Shown: positions 49,623-59,615, numbered from the stretch's first letter. The stretch: 64,000 nt of DNA from Proteiniclasticum sp043951855 (GCF_043951855.1 NZ_JBINJW010000003.1:94002-158001); one strand, 5' to 3'. Numbers and translations are program-made. Notes: generated from the sequence alone by a model not told the origin.

Positions 49623-51973
49623 TATTCAACACCTCGCTTATAATGTCCTCTGTTAAATGATGGGAGTTCAAGTGCTTCGCCAGTGAGAAACGCATGGAGA
49701 ATCTCTCTGGCTTCTTCAGGGCTTTCCGTTGTAAGATCAACCCTGAAGGAACGGATACCGATGTGTTCCAGATCCCGGGTGCTGTCCAGAAGATTCTTGG
49801 GCTTTCCGTTCATGATGTAGCTTCTGCAGAAGATGTCCGTCATGACAGGGAACTCTTCCCCCATACGGTCCTTCAGGCGATAGCTCTCTCTCATGCAGGC
49901 TTCGTTGCAGGGCGTTTCACGGGTCATGCCTCCGACAGTTGCACCTACCGGACAGTACTCGCTGTGCATCATCTCCTGTCTTCCGTAGACCAGAGTAAGG
50001 TATCTTTCCTTCTGCTTCAGCGCTTTCAGCTCCTGTCTGTTGAGCTCTTCACTGACCATGGACATGGAAAGATCCTCCTCATAGAATTTGAGGGCATCAC
50101 TGTTCATGATGTTCAGTTTGTAGTCTCCGATGATGTAGAACTCTTTCCCGAGGAGTCGTATGACCCCTGCATTGTTTGTTATGATACCTGCAAGCTTCCC
50201 GTGGTCTTCCAGTTTCTTCACCTTCTCCACAATGGCATGCAGCTCCGTTCTTAAAATATTGGAGACCTTCACATAAAGACGGATCTCTTTGTGCTTCTCT
50301 AGAAGCACTGCAACGTCTCTGAAGTTTATATAGCGGGATCCGCGGTAGAACGGATACACAGCAAGATCTTTTGCCCCCATTTCAAGCGCCAGCTTCAGCT
50401 GCTCTTTGGTGGAGACGGATACGAGCCTCATATTTTCTCTGATTTCATGGCTTATTTCGCTGTTCGCCAGTACGAGCTTCTCCGGCAGTATTCTTTTGCT
50501 GCTTTTCACAAGATCATCGACAATATCTTCAAGAAGCAGTCGTCTCATTTCATTGAGCTCTCTTATGGGCAGGAATCCTTCGCTGAAATCATCCGCCAGG
50601 ATTGTGGTGAGGACAAAGGGAGATTCTCCGCTCTTTTTCAGCGCTTCTTCCACTCTCTCCAGTGACAACGGAGCTTTGATGGGGGTTTCCACTTTTTTGG
50701 AAGCTCTTCTGTACTTTTTCCCGTTATAATGCACCTCTAGGGATGCTTCTTCTCCGGCCCGGAAGAAAAGCACTCCTGTGAGTTCTATTTTACGGTCATA
50801 TCGTCCGTTGTGACTTCTTTTCAGCGCATCCATCAGTTCAAAGTCATAGGTCTTGTATAGCGGGCCTTCAGGCAGTGTGCTTCTGCCTGTGAGCTTTACG
50901 GTTTCCCCTGGCAGAGCCTTCTCTTTCACGTCGCTCCTGTCTCGGATGCCTTCCACTGTGAGACCTTTTTCACCCACACGAAGGCCATCTCCTTTTCGAA
51001 GAGGTTCAGAAAGCGTCAGGCTTCCGTCACTGTTCACCTTGCCGATGGGGACACCGGTGTTTTTGGGATAGTTGAAGGACATCATGTCTTTTCCGGTTTT
51101 ACCGTGAAAGTACCCGTCTGAAAAGCCTTCTCTGTTGAAGACCTTTAAAAGGTTATTCTTATGATAGGCTTCTTTCCTGCCTTCAATCTCTTCTCTGAAA
51201 TACTTCACCGCCGCAGCCACATATTCCGGCCGCTTCATTCTTCCTTCAATCTTCAGGGAATAAACACCCGAGTCTATGATCTCATCCATATTGTCCACCG
51301 CAGTGATGTCCTTGGGACTCATGAGGTAGGCTTTGGCCTGGGATACATCGGATTCATCCATGAGATCGTAGGGCAGTCTGCAGGGCTGTGCACATCGGCC
51401 CCGGTTCCCGCTTCGCCCGCCCAGGATGCTGCTCATGAGGCATTGTCCGGAGTAGCTGATGCATAGTGCTCCGTGGACGAAGATTTCCGTTTCCACGCCC
51501 AGGTCTCTGCTGATGTGCTTTATCTCCTCAAAAGAGAGCTCTCTTGAGAGAACCACCCTTCTGATTCCTTTTTCCGTGAAATAGAGCGCACCATCTCCGT
51601 TATGGATGGTGAGCTGTGTGGATGCATGAAGCTCAAAAAGAGGAAGGTCTCTTCGAAGTCTGTAGATGAGTCCTGTATCCTGCACGATGAGCGCATCCAC
51701 TCCGATGGTGTAGAGAAACTGCGCATAGGAAACAGCCTCATCAAGTTCTGAATCCTTGAGAAGCGTGTTCAGCGTGATATTCACTTTCACCCCATAGCTG
51801 TGACAGTAATCTACAGCATCTTCCAGTTCCTGTTCTGTAAAGTTTGATGCATAGGCTCTGGCAGAGAATCGGGTTCCCCCCAGGTATACGGCATCCGCTC
51901 CGTTCTGAACAGCCATGACAAGTGATTCCATACTTCCTGAAGGGGCCAGCAGTTCTATATTATTCAAATTCAT
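49622..51973 (-). CDS. U32 family peptidase / rRNA hydroxylase-like protein with DUF3656
   Basis: 783 residues. ELLAPSGSMESLVMAVQNGADAVYLGG opens the protein (first part: LLAPSGSMESL), and FVHGALCISYSGQCLMSS near 168-185 followed by GNRGRCAQPCRLPY is the U32 signature whose Cys residues bind an iron-sulfur cluster in RlhA/TrhP-type enzymes. A second Cys cluster with EYCPVGATVGG and CNEACM lies near 690-715. Most long members carry DUF3656 in the middle. More likely an RNA hydroxylase than a protease. Confidence 0.9.
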   Translation of the reverse strand: MNLNNIELLAPSGSMESLVMAVQNGADAVYLGGTRFSARAYASNFTEQELEDAVDYCHSYGVKVNITLNTLLKDSELDEAVSYAQFLYTIGVDALIVQDTGLIYRLRRDLPLFELHASTQLTIHNGDGALYFTEKGIRRVVLSRELSFEEIKHISRDLGVETEIFVHGALCISYSGQCLMSSILGGRSGNRGRCAQPCRLPYDLMDESDVSQAKAYLMSPKDITAVDNMDEIIDSGVYSLKIEGRMKRPEYVAAAVKYFREEIEGRKEAYHKNNLLKVFNREGFSDGYFHGKTGKDMMSFNYPKNTGVPIGKVNSDGSLTLSEPLRKGDGLRVGEKGLTVEGIRDRSDVKEKALPGETVKLTGRSTLPEGPLYKTYDFELMDALKRSHNGRYDRKIELTGVLFFRAGEEASLEVHYNGKKYRRASKKVETPIKAPLSLERVEEALKKSGESPFVLTTILADDFSEGFLPIRELNEMRRLLLEDIVDDLVKSSKRILPEKLVLANSEISHEIRENMRLVSVSTKEQLKLALEMGAKDLAVYPFYRGSRYINFRDVAVLLEKHKEIRLYVKVSNILRTELHAIVEKVKKLEDHGKLAGIITNNAGVIRLLGKEFYIIGDYKLNIMNSDALKFYEEDLSMSMVSEELNRQELKALKQKERYLTLVYGRQEMMHSEYCPVGATVGGMTRETPCNEACMRESYRLKDRMGEEFPVMTDIFCRSYIMNGKPKNLLDSTRDLEHIGIRSFRVDLTTESPEEAREILHAFLTGEALELPSFNRGHYKRGVE

Positions 51974-52010
51974 CTACCTCATCTACTAAAATTTTCCTTA
52001 TCCATTATAA

Positions 52011-52051
52011 CACAAAACCGGAACTGAACCATTGTCAGTGCCGGTTTTGTG
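52011..52051 (-). terminator. Terminator of zapA
   Basis: 11-bp outer stem CACAAAACCGG / CCGGTTTTGTG with a further 5-bp inner stem ACTGA / TCAGT. The U-tract is inside the stem, so its strength is uncertain; 45 bp past the zapA stop. Confidence 0.65.
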
Positions 52052-52095
52052 ATTTCCTTCTGCAGACATGGCAGAAGAATGCTCTTTATCATATT

Positions 52096-52710
52096 TTACT
52101 TCAGTTTTTCCTTCAGGATCGGATTCTTTTCCTTCTTTTCCTTATTGTCTTTCGTCTGGGTCAGCTGCGTGTCGAAGAGTTTCTTCTGGAGCTCCAGAAC
52201 CTTGTATTTGTAGGACTGCAGTTCAAATTTCAGTTCTTTATTCAGTTTGGAGAGCGTTTCATTCTCATCCCGGTATTCTTTGGCGCTGTCCTGCGTCAGT
52301 CTCAGTTCCGTTTCAAGCCTTTTTATTTCACGTTCCTTGGAAAGTCTGCCCTTTTCGTCCGCATTTCTGAAGGTGGAAATCTTATCGCTTAAGACCTGAT
52401 TTTCCTTCTGCATCTTTTCCAGTGCTTCTTCCAGAAGCTTGATTTCTTCTTTGAGGCCCTCGGATTTCTGATAGACGGATCCTTCTTCCTTTTTGATGGC
52501 TTCGATTTCGAAATCTTTCTTGAAGGCTTTGTCCACGGAGTTCAGGGCGGCAAGCACCGCAGCGGAAGATGTATCGATCTGCTTGTTTCTTTCCATGATG
52601 GAATTGATCAGATGATTGACCTCTTTCCCGACTTTTCGCAGATAATCTTCCTTCTCTTCCCCTTTGACGACATATTCCTGCCCACAGATTCTAACGGTAA
52701 CTTTATTCAT
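52096..52710 (-). CDS. zapA: ZapA-like cell division protein with long coiled coil
   Basis: 204 residues from the ATG at 52710 (GAGGGGGA 7 bp upstream); the frame extends upstream without a start. The first 75 residues (MNKVTVRICGQEYVVKG, then VNHLINSIMERN and AALNSV) are the ZapA domain that binds FtsZ. The remaining 125 residues are coiled coil, which makes it roughly twice the length of typical ZapA and common in Clostridia. It lies between pheT and the U32 gene. Confidence 0.88.
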   Translation of the reverse strand: MNKVTVRICGQEYVVKGEEKEDYLRKVGKEVNHLINSIMERNKQIDTSSAAVLAALNSVDKAFKKDFEIEAIKKEEGSVYQKSEGLKEEIKLLEEALEKMQKENQVLSDKISTFRNADEKGRLSKEREIKRLETELRLTQDSAKEYRDENETLSKLNKELKFELQSYKYKVLELQKKLFDTQLTQTKDNKEKKEKNPILKEKLK

Positions 52711-52819
52711 TCGATGGTCCCCCTCAAGTAAATCTTCTACACCGGCACCGGTTGCGCCGGTTAATTTCCAATATTCTAACAAATCACATCGGTTAAAGAC
52801 TATTATAGACTTTTTCAGG

Positions 52820-52863
52820 AAAAAAATCATCCGCTTTCAGATTATTTCTTGAAGCGGATGATT
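52820..52863 (-). terminator. Terminator of pheST
   Basis: 12-bp stem AATCATCCGCTT / AAGCGGATGATT with a 15-base loop and at least five T on the minus strand, 35 bp past the pheT stop. Confidence 0.9.
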
Positions 52864-52897
52864 CTATCATGCTGAATATAGCCCTATCATTTCATGT

Positions 52898-55261
52898 TTA
52901 TCTTAAGGCTGCACCTAAAACATGCTCAAGGGTTCTCACGATTTTATCATGAACCTTATTGACTTCCTTGTCGGTGAGCGTCTTTTCCCTGTTTCTGTAA
53001 ACCAGGTTGTACGCTACGCTCTTCTTGCCTTCCGGAAGCTGTGTGCCCTTATAGACATCAAAGAGTGTGAAGCTTTCCAATAGATTTCCACCCTGCTTCC
53101 TGAAGATGTTTTCCATCTCCTGAACGAGAACCGCATCATCCACAAGGACAGCGATGTCTCTGGTGACGGATGGATACTTCGGAATCTCAGTGTATTTTCT
53201 TTCCAGGTCTGCACTGTCGTAGAGTGTCTTCAGATCCATTTCCAGTACATAGGAAGCCTCGTCCATATTGTAATTGGCGAGGACTCTTGGATGCACTTCT
53301 CCGAAACTGCCAAGAACCTTCTTTCCTAGAAGAATGTCCGCAGACTTTCCTGGATGGAAGAACGGATTCCCGCTTCTTCTGAAGCTGACGTTCTTCAGCG
53401 CGAACTCATCCGCAATGACTTCCACGATGCCCTTCAGATGGAAGAACAGGTCCTTTCCGTACATACCGATGGTCAGCATCTCCTTTTCTTCAGGAAGAAC
53501 ATCCCCCGTTTTCAGATAGACTTTTCCGATCTCATAGAGATAAGCTTCATCATTGCTTCTGGCTTCATTTCTGCTCAGAGATTCCATCATGGAGGAGAGC
53601 ATGGAGGTTCTCATGACGGAGAAATCCTCTCCCAATGGATTTCGGATCTCCACCATATCCCGAAGACTGGAGTCTTCCGGAATCAGCACCTTGTCCAGAT
53701 CCTTTCTGGAAATGAAGCTGTAGCTGATGGATTCATAAAGTCCCTGTGCCACCAGATACTCTTCCAGCTTCCTTCTCAGGATCTGATGAGGGTATCTTCC
53801 ACCTCTAGGCGCGTTGACATGAGGGATGGTGGCATCTATGTTGTTGTATCCGTAGATTCTAGCGATTTCTTCTGCGATGTCCTCTTTGATAAGCAGATCG
53901 TTTCTGAAAGTCGGTGTTTCGATCGTTAGGATTCCTTCCTTCGCATCGGTGGAAATCTCAAGATCATTCAGGATCTTCACCATTCTCTCTTCGGAGATTT
54001 CAGTGCCCAGGAAACCGTTGATGTAGGAAACAGGAACCTCCAGATGATTCGGCTCTCTTTTTTCGTTATAGACATCCACGGTATAGTCCAGCACTTTACC
54101 GATTTCAAGCTTCTCTATCAGATGACAGATGCGGTCCAGGGCAAGTTCTGCCAGATTAGGATCGATATCCTTATCGAATCTTGTGGATGCTTCTGTTCTC
54201 AGATTAAGATAAGAGGATGCGTTCCTTGTGGTGACGCCATCGAAATTGGCGGATTCCAGAATGACTCTGGTGGTGTCTTCCTTGATTTCAGAGTCCAGAC
54301 CACCCATGATTCCTGCGATGCCTATGATGGTCTTGTCGTCATTGATCAGCAGTGTCTTCTCCTTCAGGGTTCTTTCATTCTCATCCAGGGTGGTGAATTT
54401 CTCTCCACCAGCCGCTTCTGTGACACGGATGATGCCTGAGGTGATTTCTCTTTTGTCAAATGCGTGGAGCGGCTGTCCGATTTCCAGCATGACGAAGTTT
54501 GTAAGGTCCACCATATTGTTCACTGGTCTTACACCGGCCTCCAGAAGTCTGGACTTGATCCATTCTGGGCTTTCTCCGATGGTCACATCCACGATTTCCC
54601 GTGCCATGTATCTTCTCGCCAGAGGAGTTTCCAGAGATACCTTCACAGGTTCCACATCAGATGGAATCGGATGGAAGGTCAGAGAAGGCTTCTTTAGAGG
54701 GGTTTCATACATCGCCCGGGTTTCTCTGGCAAGACCGAGGATGCTGAGGCAGTCCGGTCTGTTGGAGGTGATTTCAAGGTCCAGTATCCCCCCGTTGAGG
54801 CCCAGTGCTTCCTTGATGTCCACTCCGATTTCGGTGTCTTCGGGCATGATCATGAGACCGTCACAGGTTCCTTTTTCCTTTAAACCCAGTTCTTCTTCAG
54901 AGCAGAACATGCCGTTGGAAAGAATGCCGCGAAGTTTCCCCTTCTTGATGCTGACCCCTTCCCAGAGCGTTGAATTGTGAAGGGCCACAGGGACAACATC
55001 CCCTTCCTTCATGTTCGTCGCAGCGGTGACGATGACGATGGGCTCCTCCTGGTTTATGTCTACGGTACATACGACCAGCTTATCCGCTTCCGGATGCGCT
55101 TCGATCTTCTGAATCTTTGAGGTGACCACGTTCTGGATCACATCGAAAGGGTTTTCAAGCCCTTCCACTTTTGAGCCGGAAAGGGTCAGATCATCTGCCA
55201 GTGTCTTTCCGTCTACACTGATGTCTATATAATCTTTTAACCATCTGATTGGTAATTTCAT
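52898..55261 (-). CDS. pheT: Phenylalanyl-tRNA synthetase beta subunit
   Basis: 787 residues. N-terminal tRNA-binding (EMAP-like) domain with KIEAHPEADKLVVCTV near 51-66, then B3/4 (SNRPDCLSILGLARE near 161-175), B5, the catalytic-like core and the C-terminal anticodon-binding FDX-ACB domain (YPSVTRDIAVLVDD near 690). It pairs with PheS to charge tRNA-Phe. Standard length; 13 bp after pheS in a T-box-controlled operon. Confidence 0.97.
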   Translation of the reverse strand: MKLPIRWLKDYIDISVDGKTLADDLTLSGSKVEGLENPFDVIQNVVTSKIQKIEAHPEADKLVVCTVDINQEEPIVIVTAATNMKEGDVVPVALHNSTLWEGVSIKKGKLRGILSNGMFCSEEELGLKEKGTCDGLMIMPEDTEIGVDIKEALGLNGGILDLEITSNRPDCLSILGLARETRAMYETPLKKPSLTFHPIPSDVEPVKVSLETPLARRYMAREIVDVTIGESPEWIKSRLLEAGVRPVNNMVDLTNFVMLEIGQPLHAFDKREITSGIIRVTEAAGGEKFTTLDENERTLKEKTLLINDDKTIIGIAGIMGGLDSEIKEDTTRVILESANFDGVTTRNASSYLNLRTEASTRFDKDIDPNLAELALDRICHLIEKLEIGKVLDYTVDVYNEKREPNHLEVPVSYINGFLGTEISEERMVKILNDLEISTDAKEGILTIETPTFRNDLLIKEDIAEEIARIYGYNNIDATIPHVNAPRGGRYPHQILRRKLEEYLVAQGLYESISYSFISRKDLDKVLIPEDSSLRDMVEIRNPLGEDFSVMRTSMLSSMMESLSRNEARSNDEAYLYEIGKVYLKTGDVLPEEKEMLTIGMYGKDLFFHLKGIVEVIADEFALKNVSFRRSGNPFFHPGKSADILLGKKVLGSFGEVHPRVLANYNMDEASYVLEMDLKTLYDSADLERKYTEIPKYPSVTRDIAVLVDDAVLVQEMENIFRKQGGNLLESFTLFDVYKGTQLPEGKKSVAYNLVYRNREKTLTDKEVNKVHDKIVRTLEHVLGAALR

Positions 55262-55274
55262 GCTGTTTCTCCTC

Positions 55275-56297
55275 CTACTTGAATTGCTTCAGGAATCTCA
55301 TGTCACTTTCATAGAGAAGCCTGATATCGTCGATGCCGAATTTCTGCATGGTCATGCGGTCCAGTCCGAATCCGAATGCGAAGCCTGAATAGACTTCAGG
55401 ATCGATGCCGCCCTTCTTCAGGACTTCCGGATGCACCATACCGCATCCCAGAAGCTCGATGAATCCTTCGCCCTTGCAGACCTTGCAGCCTTCTCCGTGA
55501 CAGACGAAGCAGGTCCCGTCCATTTCCGCCGATGGTTCGGTGAATGGGAAATGATGCGGTCTGAATTTGGTCTTGATGTCGTCTCCGTAAAGCTTTTTGA
55601 CGAACTGCTCCAGTGTGCCCTTCAGATCCGCGAAGGTGATTCCTTTGTCTATGACAAGGCCTTCGATCTGATAGAAGATCGGTGAATGCGTCGCATCCAC
55701 ATCATCAGAACGGTAGACTTTCCCCGGAGAGATCATCTTGATGGGTGGTTTCTGATTTTCGATGGTTCTGATCTGGACAGGTGAAGTCTGGGTTCTCAGG
55801 ACAATATTATCGTCAATGTAGAAGGTGTCCTGCTCTCCTCTGGCCGGATGATCCTTGGGGATGTTGAGAGATTCGAAATTATAATAATCAAGCTCCACTT
55901 CAGGGCCTTCTTCTATGGTGAATCCCATTTCAAGGAAGATGTTCTCGATCTTTTCCATGGTGATCATCAGCGGATGCTTACCGCCCATGGGCGACTTCAC
56001 ACCAGGCAGCGTGATGTCGATGACTTCGTTTCTCAGCTTTTCCTCGGTGGCTCTTTCCCTGATGACTTCCTTCAGGGACTGGATTTTCTCTTCCAGTTCC
56101 CCTTTCGCTTCATTCACAAGCTTACCTACCAGAGGTCTCTCTTCAGGAGAAAGTCCTCCCATACTTCTTAGAATCTTAGTAAATTCACCTTTTTTACCGA
56201 GATATTCCACTCTCAGCTTTTCCAGCTCTTCACCGGACTTCAGATTTTCGATTTTTTCGTTGAAACTTTTTTTGATGGCTTCAATTTGTTCGCGCAT
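55275..56297 (-). CDS. pheS: Phenylalanyl-tRNA synthetase alpha subunit
   Basis: 340 residues from the ATG at 56297 (GGAGGAAATT upstream). Class II synthetase motif 2 is GKVYRSDDVDATHSPIF near 195-211, followed by FTEPSAEMDGTCFVCHGEGC with a Cys cluster usual for clostridial PheS, and motif 3 is GFAFGFGLDRMTMQKFG near 306-322. Expression is controlled by the T-box leader directly upstream. Confidence 0.97.
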   Translation of the reverse strand: MREQIEAIKKSFNEKIENLKSGEELEKLRVEYLGKKGEFTKILRSMGGLSPEERPLVGKLVNEAKGELEEKIQSLKEVIRERATEEKLRNEVIDITLPGVKSPMGGKHPLMITMEKIENIFLEMGFTIEEGPEVELDYYNFESLNIPKDHPARGEQDTFYIDDNIVLRTQTSPVQIRTIENQKPPIKMISPGKVYRSDDVDATHSPIFYQIEGLVIDKGITFADLKGTLEQFVKKLYGDDIKTKFRPHHFPFTEPSAEMDGTCFVCHGEGCKVCKGEGFIELLGCGMVHPEVLKKGGIDPEVYSGFAFGFGLDRMTMQKFGIDDIRLLYESDMRFLKQFK

Positions 56298-56319
56298 AAT
56301 TTCCTCCATTTCGAATAAA

Positions 56320-56571
56320 TAAAAAAACCGTCCCTCATAAAAGGGACGGAAGAATCCGTGGTACCACCCTGATTGACGAGATCGCTCCCGCCCGCTCAGT
56401 TAAATGTATCGGTTTACCCGTCAGAGACTACTCTAGTTTCCCCTCTGATGCTCCAAAGTGAACTTCACTGCGCGTTTTCTACAGAAAGCTTACAGTCTGT
56501 GGCTTTCATTCCCTGGCTAGAATTCTCTGGCAGTTACTCTCTTCATCCATGCATGAATATTGTTTTGTATC
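56320..56571 (-). promoter_or_regulatory. T-box riboswitch of pheST (Phe specifier)
   Basis: The antiterminator contains AGGGTGGTACCACGG (56370-56356), the T-box sequence that pairs with the tRNA acceptor end. Just after it is the terminator stem CCGTCCCT / AGGGACGG (56328-56349) with a seven-T run. Upstream, in Stem I, GAAG-UUC-AC puts a UUC triplet at 56462-56460, the expected Phe specifier codon. Uncharged tRNA-Phe should favour the antiterminator and allow pheST transcription. Confidence 0.92.
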
Positions 56572-56577
56572 TACATT

Positions 56578-56606
56578 ATTATAGAAGATATGAATGAATT
56601 TATCAA
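56578..56606 (-). promoter_or_regulatory. Promoter of pheST
   Basis: Minus strand TTGATA (56606-56601), 17-bp spacer, TATAAT (56583-56578), 16 bp after the methyltransferase stop codon and just before the T-box leader. Confidence 0.82.
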
Positions 56607-56621
56607 CTGCATTAGCACAGT

Positions 56622-57434
56622 TTATTTCAGAAATCCGCTTTCCAGCTGGCGAACCCGTTCGAAGAGAACGATGGAGGCCGCCACAGCCGCATTGAGGCTT
56701 TCAGCACCTCCGGGCATGGGGATTCCGAGCAGCACGGCTGCTCTTTCTTCTATTTCTTCCGAAATACCGCTGCCCTCATTGCCGATGGCGATGATCAGGT
56801 TTCCGGTGAGATCTTCATGAAAAATGTTTCTCTCTGCTTCGAGGCTGGTTACTGCAAGCTGATAGCCCGCATCAAGAAACTTTTTCAGCGTCTCTACCCC
56901 CTGATGATAAATGGGCAGATGAAAGACGGATCCCATGGAACTTCGTATGACTTTCTCATTGTAGGGATCCACGGTATTCTTTCCAAGAATGATGCCCTTT
57001 GCGCCGGCTGCATGGGCGGACCGGATGATGGTGCCCAGATTCCCGGGGTCCTGGAGTCCGTCAAGATAAAGAAGAAGCTCCGAGGATGTGTCCTGAAAGG
57101 AGACCTCTTCCGTGGAAGCGTCCTCCAGAGAAAGAACGCCGATGACGCCCTGAGGATGCACAGTGGACGAAAGATCCCGGATCACGTCGTTTTCCGTGAC
57201 GATGATCTCGGTCTGTTCTGCATAAGGCGCAATATACCGGGCAAACTCCTCTTTCTTCCCGCTTTCGTAGAGGACCGCATGAACCTTTTTTCCTGCTTTG
57301 AAGGCTTCCTCCAGAAGACGGAACCCTTCCACCAGATAGAGCTTCTCTCTCATGCGATATTTCTTCTCTTTCAGCTTTTTATAGCTTCTGATTCTGGGGT
57401 TGCTTCTGCTTTCGATATAAGTCTCCTTAATCAT
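56622..57434 (-). CDS. SpoU/TrmH-family RNA 2'-O-methyltransferase
   Basis: 270 residues from the ATG at 57434, which overlaps the trkA stop by 8 bp (ATGATTAA). An N-terminal substrate-binding domain with YLVEGFRLLEEAF near 34-46 is followed by the knotted SPOUT domain: LDGLQDPGNLGTIIRSAHAAG near 124-144, IIAIGNEGSGISEEI near 211-225 and IPMPGGAESLNAAVAASIVLFE near 236-257. Likely methylates 23S rRNA (RlmB/YsgA-type). Fourth in the rplT-side gene order of Clostridia. Confidence 0.92.
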   Translation of the reverse strand: MIKETYIESRSNPRIRSYKKLKEKKYRMREKLYLVEGFRLLEEAFKAGKKVHAVLYESGKKEEFARYIAPYAEQTEIIVTENDVIRDLSSTVHPQGVIGVLSLEDASTEEVSFQDTSSELLLYLDGLQDPGNLGTIIRSAHAAGAKGIILGKNTVDPYNEKVIRSSMGSVFHLPIYHQGVETLKKFLDAGYQLAVTSLEAERNIFHEDLTGNLIIAIGNEGSGISEEIEERAAVLLGIPMPGGAESLNAAVAASIVLFERVRQLESGFLK

Positions 57435-58092
57435 TGGAAACCAGACTTTCAATTTTACTCAAGTCATCAATGGAACCGATGACTACCAGGACATCTCCCT
57501 CGTGAATCACATCTGTGGCACGAGGAGAGATATTGATGTCCATCTCGGATTTTATAGCCATGATGTTGATCCCGTACTTTGCTCTGGCATCAAGGGTTTT
57601 GATGTCCTTTTCCAGCCAGGCGTGAGGCGCCTGAACTTCCACGATGGAGTAGTCAGGTGAGAGCTCAATGAAATCAAGTATATTTGCCGCAACAAGATTA
57701 TGCGCTACTCGGATCCCCATATCATGTTCGGGAAGAATGACCTTATCGGCTCCGATTTTCGTGAGCAGTCTTGCATGCATGTCATTTGTGGCTTTTGCCA
57801 CCACTTTCTTCACACCGGCTTCTTTCAGGTTCAGAGTGACCATGATGGAAGACTGGATGTTGGTACCGATGGAAACGACGGCGATGTCGAAGTTTCTGAT
57901 GCCAAGGGTTCTCAGGGCCAGTTCATCTGTGGCATCCATCTGAACGGCGTGGGTGACGGAATCCGCTATTTCCTGGATCATGTTTTCATCATCATCCACT
58001 GCCAGTACATCATGGCCCATTTTGAATAAAGTAGTTGCGACGCTCTGTCCGAAACGTCCGAGTCCTATAACGATTATCTGTTTTTCTTTCAT
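57427..58092 (-). CDS. ktrA: Potassium uptake regulatory subunit (TrkA/KtrA, RCK domain)
   Basis: 221 residues. RCK_N Rossmann fold with VIGLGRFGQSVATTL near 8-22 and VDDDENMIQEI, followed by RCK_C (about 140-221) with GDVLVVIGS. KtrA binds ATP/ADP or c-di-AMP and gates the KtrB channel. It is 13 bp downstream of the membrane subunit gene. I see no c-di-AMP (ydaO) riboswitch upstream of the operon. Confidence 0.94.
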   Translation of the reverse strand: MKEKQIIVIGLGRFGQSVATTLFKMGHDVLAVDDDENMIQEIADSVTHAVQMDATDELALRTLGIRNFDIAVVSIGTNIQSSIMVTLNLKEAGVKKVVAKATNDMHARLLTKIGADKVILPEHDMGIRVAHNLVAANILDFIELSPDYSIVEVQAPHAWLEKDIKTLDARAKYGINIMAIKSEMDINISPRATDVIHEGDVLVVIGSIDDLSKIESLVSND

Positions 58093-58105
58093 CTGCTTTT
58101 CTCCC

Positions 58106-59461
58106 TTAACCTATTAGAATTTTGCCTTCCGGGTATTTATAATTGATCTTTTCCTGTTTGCCTGCCAGAGCCAGCATAACCGTCAGGGGACCAACTCTGC
58201 CCAGATACATGATGATGGCGATGGTGACTTTACCAACTGAAGATAAGGTCGGGGTAAGACCCTGACTGAGCCCCACCGTACCGAATGCGGATATGACTTC
58301 ATAAAGAATCGTTTCAAAGGAAGATCCGACTTCTGTGATGGAAAGAATCATGACACCAATGATGACGATGGTGATCCCCAGCATGAAGATGGCCATGGCT
58401 TTGAATACAATGGACTGGGAAATTCTTCTCTTGTACACTTCCGCATCCTGACGTCCTCTTAAAACGGAGATCAGAGTGAAGACCACGATACCAAGGGTCG
58501 TTGTCTTCACACCACCTGCGGTGGACCCTGGGGATCCTCCGACAAACATGTAACCCATGGTGAGAAGTTTTCCTGCCGGAGACATGTCTGAATTGGAGAT
58601 GCTGTTGAATCCTGCGGTTCTCGGCGTTACAGCGGAAAAGAATGCATTGGTCAGTTTATTGCCGAAACTCATATGTTCGATGGTTGCAGGATTGTTCCAT
58701 TCGAAAATCAGCAGAGCAATGGTGCCGACAGAAAGAAGAATACCTGATATAGTCAGAACAACCTTCGCATGAAGACTGAAGTTCTTCAGTTTTCTCTTAG
58801 CTCGAACTCCGCTTATGATTTCTCTGATAACAAGATAGCCGAGTCCACCAATATTGATTAGAATGGCCAGTGTGATCAGAATAATCTTATTCTCGTTGAA
58901 TATGGTGATGGAGGTGAAATTTCCCAGAAGATCGAATCCTGCATTATTGAATGCTGAGATCGCGTGGAAAATCCCGTAATAGATTCCTGTTCCGATTCCG
59001 TAGATCGGTATGAACTGGGTCATCAGAATCAGTGCAGCGAAAAGCTGAACGGATACTGTGAACAGCAGCATGTATCTGACATGACTGATGATGCCCTGAA
59101 GGCTGAAGGTGTTGTAGGCCTCCTGCATGACGAGTCTCTCTCTTAAGGAGATTCTCTTTCCAAGGACCATGGCGAAAAATGTGGACATGGCCATGAATCC
59201 CAGACCACCTATTTCGATGAGTGTCAGAATAATGACCTGTCCGAAGGTGGACCAGTAGGTTCCTGTATCCAGCACCACAAGGCCAGTTACACAGACAGCG
59301 GATGTTGCGGTGAAAATGGAGTCCAGAAAACTGGTGATTTCGCCGCTCTGGGTAGCGATGGGCAGTGTCAGAAGGATCGCACCTGTCAGAATCACTGTCA
59401 GAAATCCTATGGCTAGTATTTTAAATGGACTCATGTTTCTTTTCTTCTTGAACTCTTCCAT
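58106..59461 (-). CDS. ktrB: Potassium uptake membrane subunit (TrkH/KtrB)
   Basis: 451 residues from the ATG at 59461 (AAGAGGTG upstream); a GTG three codons earlier is in frame. Four M1-P-M2 repeats with filter Gly residues: FTATSAVCVTGL near 50-61, SAFNNAGFDL near 165-174, TPRTAGFNSI near 282-291, and SAFGTVGLSQGL near 390-401. It forms the K+ (or Na+) translocation pore, operated by KtrA. The Gly in each filter is intact. Confidence 0.94.
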   Translation of the reverse strand: MEEFKKKRNMSPFKILAIGFLTVILTGAILLTLPIATQSGEITSFLDSIFTATSAVCVTGLVVLDTGTYWSTFGQVIILTLIEIGGLGFMAMSTFFAMVLGKRISLRERLVMQEAYNTFSLQGIISHVRYMLLFTVSVQLFAALILMTQFIPIYGIGTGIYYGIFHAISAFNNAGFDLLGNFTSITIFNENKIILITLAILINIGGLGYLVIREIISGVRAKRKLKNFSLHAKVVLTISGILLSVGTIALLIFEWNNPATIEHMSFGNKLTNAFFSAVTPRTAGFNSISNSDMSPAGKLLTMGYMFVGGSPGSTAGGVKTTTLGIVVFTLISVLRGRQDAEVYKRRISQSIVFKAMAIFMLGITIVIIGVMILSITEVGSSFETILYEVISAFGTVGLSQGLTPTLSSVGKVTIAIIMYLGRVGPLTVMLALAGKQEKINYKYPEGKILIG

Positions 59462-59615
59462 ATTATGCACCTCTTAGTCCTGTTATGTATGTTAAATTAT
59501 ACTACCACTCTATAATAACACGATTCATTGTACTCTTTTAATAGTAAATTTCAAGCAATTTGTTGAGGATTGCTTTCTTGCGTACAGGAATCCCTGTTTT
59601 ACCGGATTTTTCAAC

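Noticed and set aside
59471..59615. Possible c-di-AMP (ydaO) riboswitch before the K+ uptake genes
   Set aside because: The gap between the ktrB start and the rplT terminator is only about 150 bp and shows none of the long conserved ydaO elements.
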